From: Nymphaea colorata
Taxonomy: Eukaryota > Streptophyta > Magnoliopsida > Nymphaeales > Nymphaeaceae
Reading direction: 5' to 3'
Assembly: GCF_008831285.2 (NCBI RefSeq)
Contig: NC_045149.1
Coordinates: 3,401,500-3,465,499, forward strand
Length of the DNA stretch: 64,000 nt
Made by a program: the position numbers and the translations under genes. Position 1 is the stretch's first letter; every line of letters begins with the position of its first letter. Below are positions 63,270 to 64,000 of this stretch, piece after piece. The notes beneath the pieces are model-generated. The model saw only the letters and a program-made list of their open reading frames with translations. It had not been told where the DNA came from and did not search any database.

Positions 63270-63476
63270 ATGAGCGAGGAAGTTGTGAGTTCTGTGGTCC
63301 ACGATGTGCTTGGACGGAGGGTCCTCGATGTCGACAAACCCATCATCGACTATATTGTCAGCGTCCTCGCGGACGAAGATTTCGACTGCGGTGTCGACGG
63401 AGAGGGTGCCTTCGAGGTCATCGGTGAGCTCCTTGTCGACTCCGGCTGCGTCAGCGACGACTATGAAGGACGATTG
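63270..63476 (+). CDS. ABCF3: ABCF3-like ABC protein (GCN20 type), first coding exon only
   Basis: The 69-residue exon starts MSEEVVSSVVHDVLGRRVLD and includes VDKPIIDYIVSVLADEDFD and GAFEVIGELLVDSGCVSDDY. I recognise this as the N-terminus of plant ABCF3/GCN3, a soluble ABC-F protein of about 700 residues with two ATP-binding cassettes. Its yeast relative GCN20 works with GCN1 on ribosomes to activate the GCN2 kinase. The cassettes lie beyond the window. ATG at 63270 is chosen because it opens the conserved sequence; an upstream in-frame GTG is irrelevant. The exon ends at CGATTG before GTATAA (63477), a phase-0 intron. Unlike its surroundings, the exon is GC-rich and free of damage, so the gene is probably functional. 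The overlapping minus-strand frame is a shadow. Confidence 0.82.
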
Positions 63477-64000
63477 GTATAATCCTCTCATGTTTACTTG
63501 AATTCCCGTTTTCTCAGCCTTACATGAATGCCCTATTTGTTAGCAGGATAGCATTTTAAATGTCGAGTTTGATGTTACGGGTCCTTCATTGAAAAGCGAG
63601 AACATGAAATTGATTGCCGAACTTTTTTTGTTTCCTCCAAGTTACTAATTGTCGTGATAGGGTTCCGGAGACCAGGTTACGATGTCATTCATACGCGTGT
63701 ACATCCTTTTTTTCTTCCTTTCTGTTGGAATCGCTTCCTTGGACTAACATAAGTCCAAAGAAGCTAGACCGTTGGTTTGATTGATTAGCAATTGTTTCTG
63801 AAGTAACTGATACGTCATCTCAAAGCGAAACAATGTTTGCTTATTTTCTTGATGATTTTCTGATTGGAGGTTAGTATGATTTCATCATTGCGGCTGAAAT
63901 TATCTATTCCAAGAACTTATCAATCAGCATCTTTTCAGCCTATACATAAATCTTGAAGGTTTGAGCTTTAGATCATTTATCATCCACTAGAGTGCGCCTC
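63477..64000 (+). other. First intron of the ABCF3-like gene (continues past the window)
   Basis: Starts with the donor GTATAATCC. No sequence resembling the next ABCF3 coding segment is found before the window ends, so the intron is at least 524 bases. It is T-rich, as plant introns are. Confidence 0.65.

Noticed and set aside
63141-63491. 116-codon minus-strand frame
   Set aside because: Antisense shadow of the ABCF3-like exon and the GA tract.

Overview
This window is nuclear DNA of a flowering plant, and almost all of it is retrotransposon. The plant call rests on Ty1/copia and Ty3/gypsy elements with plant-type primer-binding sites, a TRIM family, PIF/Harbinger- and hAT-type MITEs, long AT/GT microsatellites, and one recognisable host gene: the first coding exon of an ABCF3-like (GCN20-type) ABC protein at the right edge. 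I see no bacterial, phage or viral genes. I cannot name the species.

Layout. 1-5220 is a mosaic of broken copia and gypsy pieces in both orientations, closed by a truncated TRIM. 5221-9035 is mostly non-coding, with a clear TAA-flanked Harbinger MITE. 9036-14344 is a copia element with recognisable domains from gag to RNase H between two short LTRs, preceded by a stub of a second tandem unit. 14345-18158 is intergenic or intronic, with a hAT MITE and a few exon-like scraps. 18159-27248 is a second copia element on the minus strand, split by a giant-LTR gypsy remnant (20485-24429) with a perfect GTTAG target-site duplication. 27249-43076 holds LTR-like relics, G/C-rich degenerate repeats, a 2,997-bp solo LTR of the same giant-LTR family in the opposite sense (34636-37632, TSD GGATA), a long AT/GT microsatellite and a fresh 373-bp tandem duplication. 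43077-55451 is a 12.4-kb minus-strand Tat/Ogre-like gypsy element with an extra region upstream of gag, a second RNase H and a probable intron ahead of RT. 55452-59600 is another gypsy element carrying a complete 414-bp TRIM (TSD CTAAC). 59845-62012 looks like a lone LTR related to the Tat family. 62013-64000 is the 5' side of the ABCF3-like gene.

How the parts relate. Nothing here forms an operon or a cooperative system. The biology is layered insertion, LTR-LTR recombination and deletion next to a host gene. No element is intact: every polyprotein has stops or frameshifts, and the best-preserved copia has lost its protease catalytic Asp. The two TRIM copies and the two giant-LTR copies explain each other by comparison. 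I found no wholly new gene system; the most informative structures are the deletion derivative at 20485-24429, the TRIM with a 75-bp interior and the Ogre-like intron.
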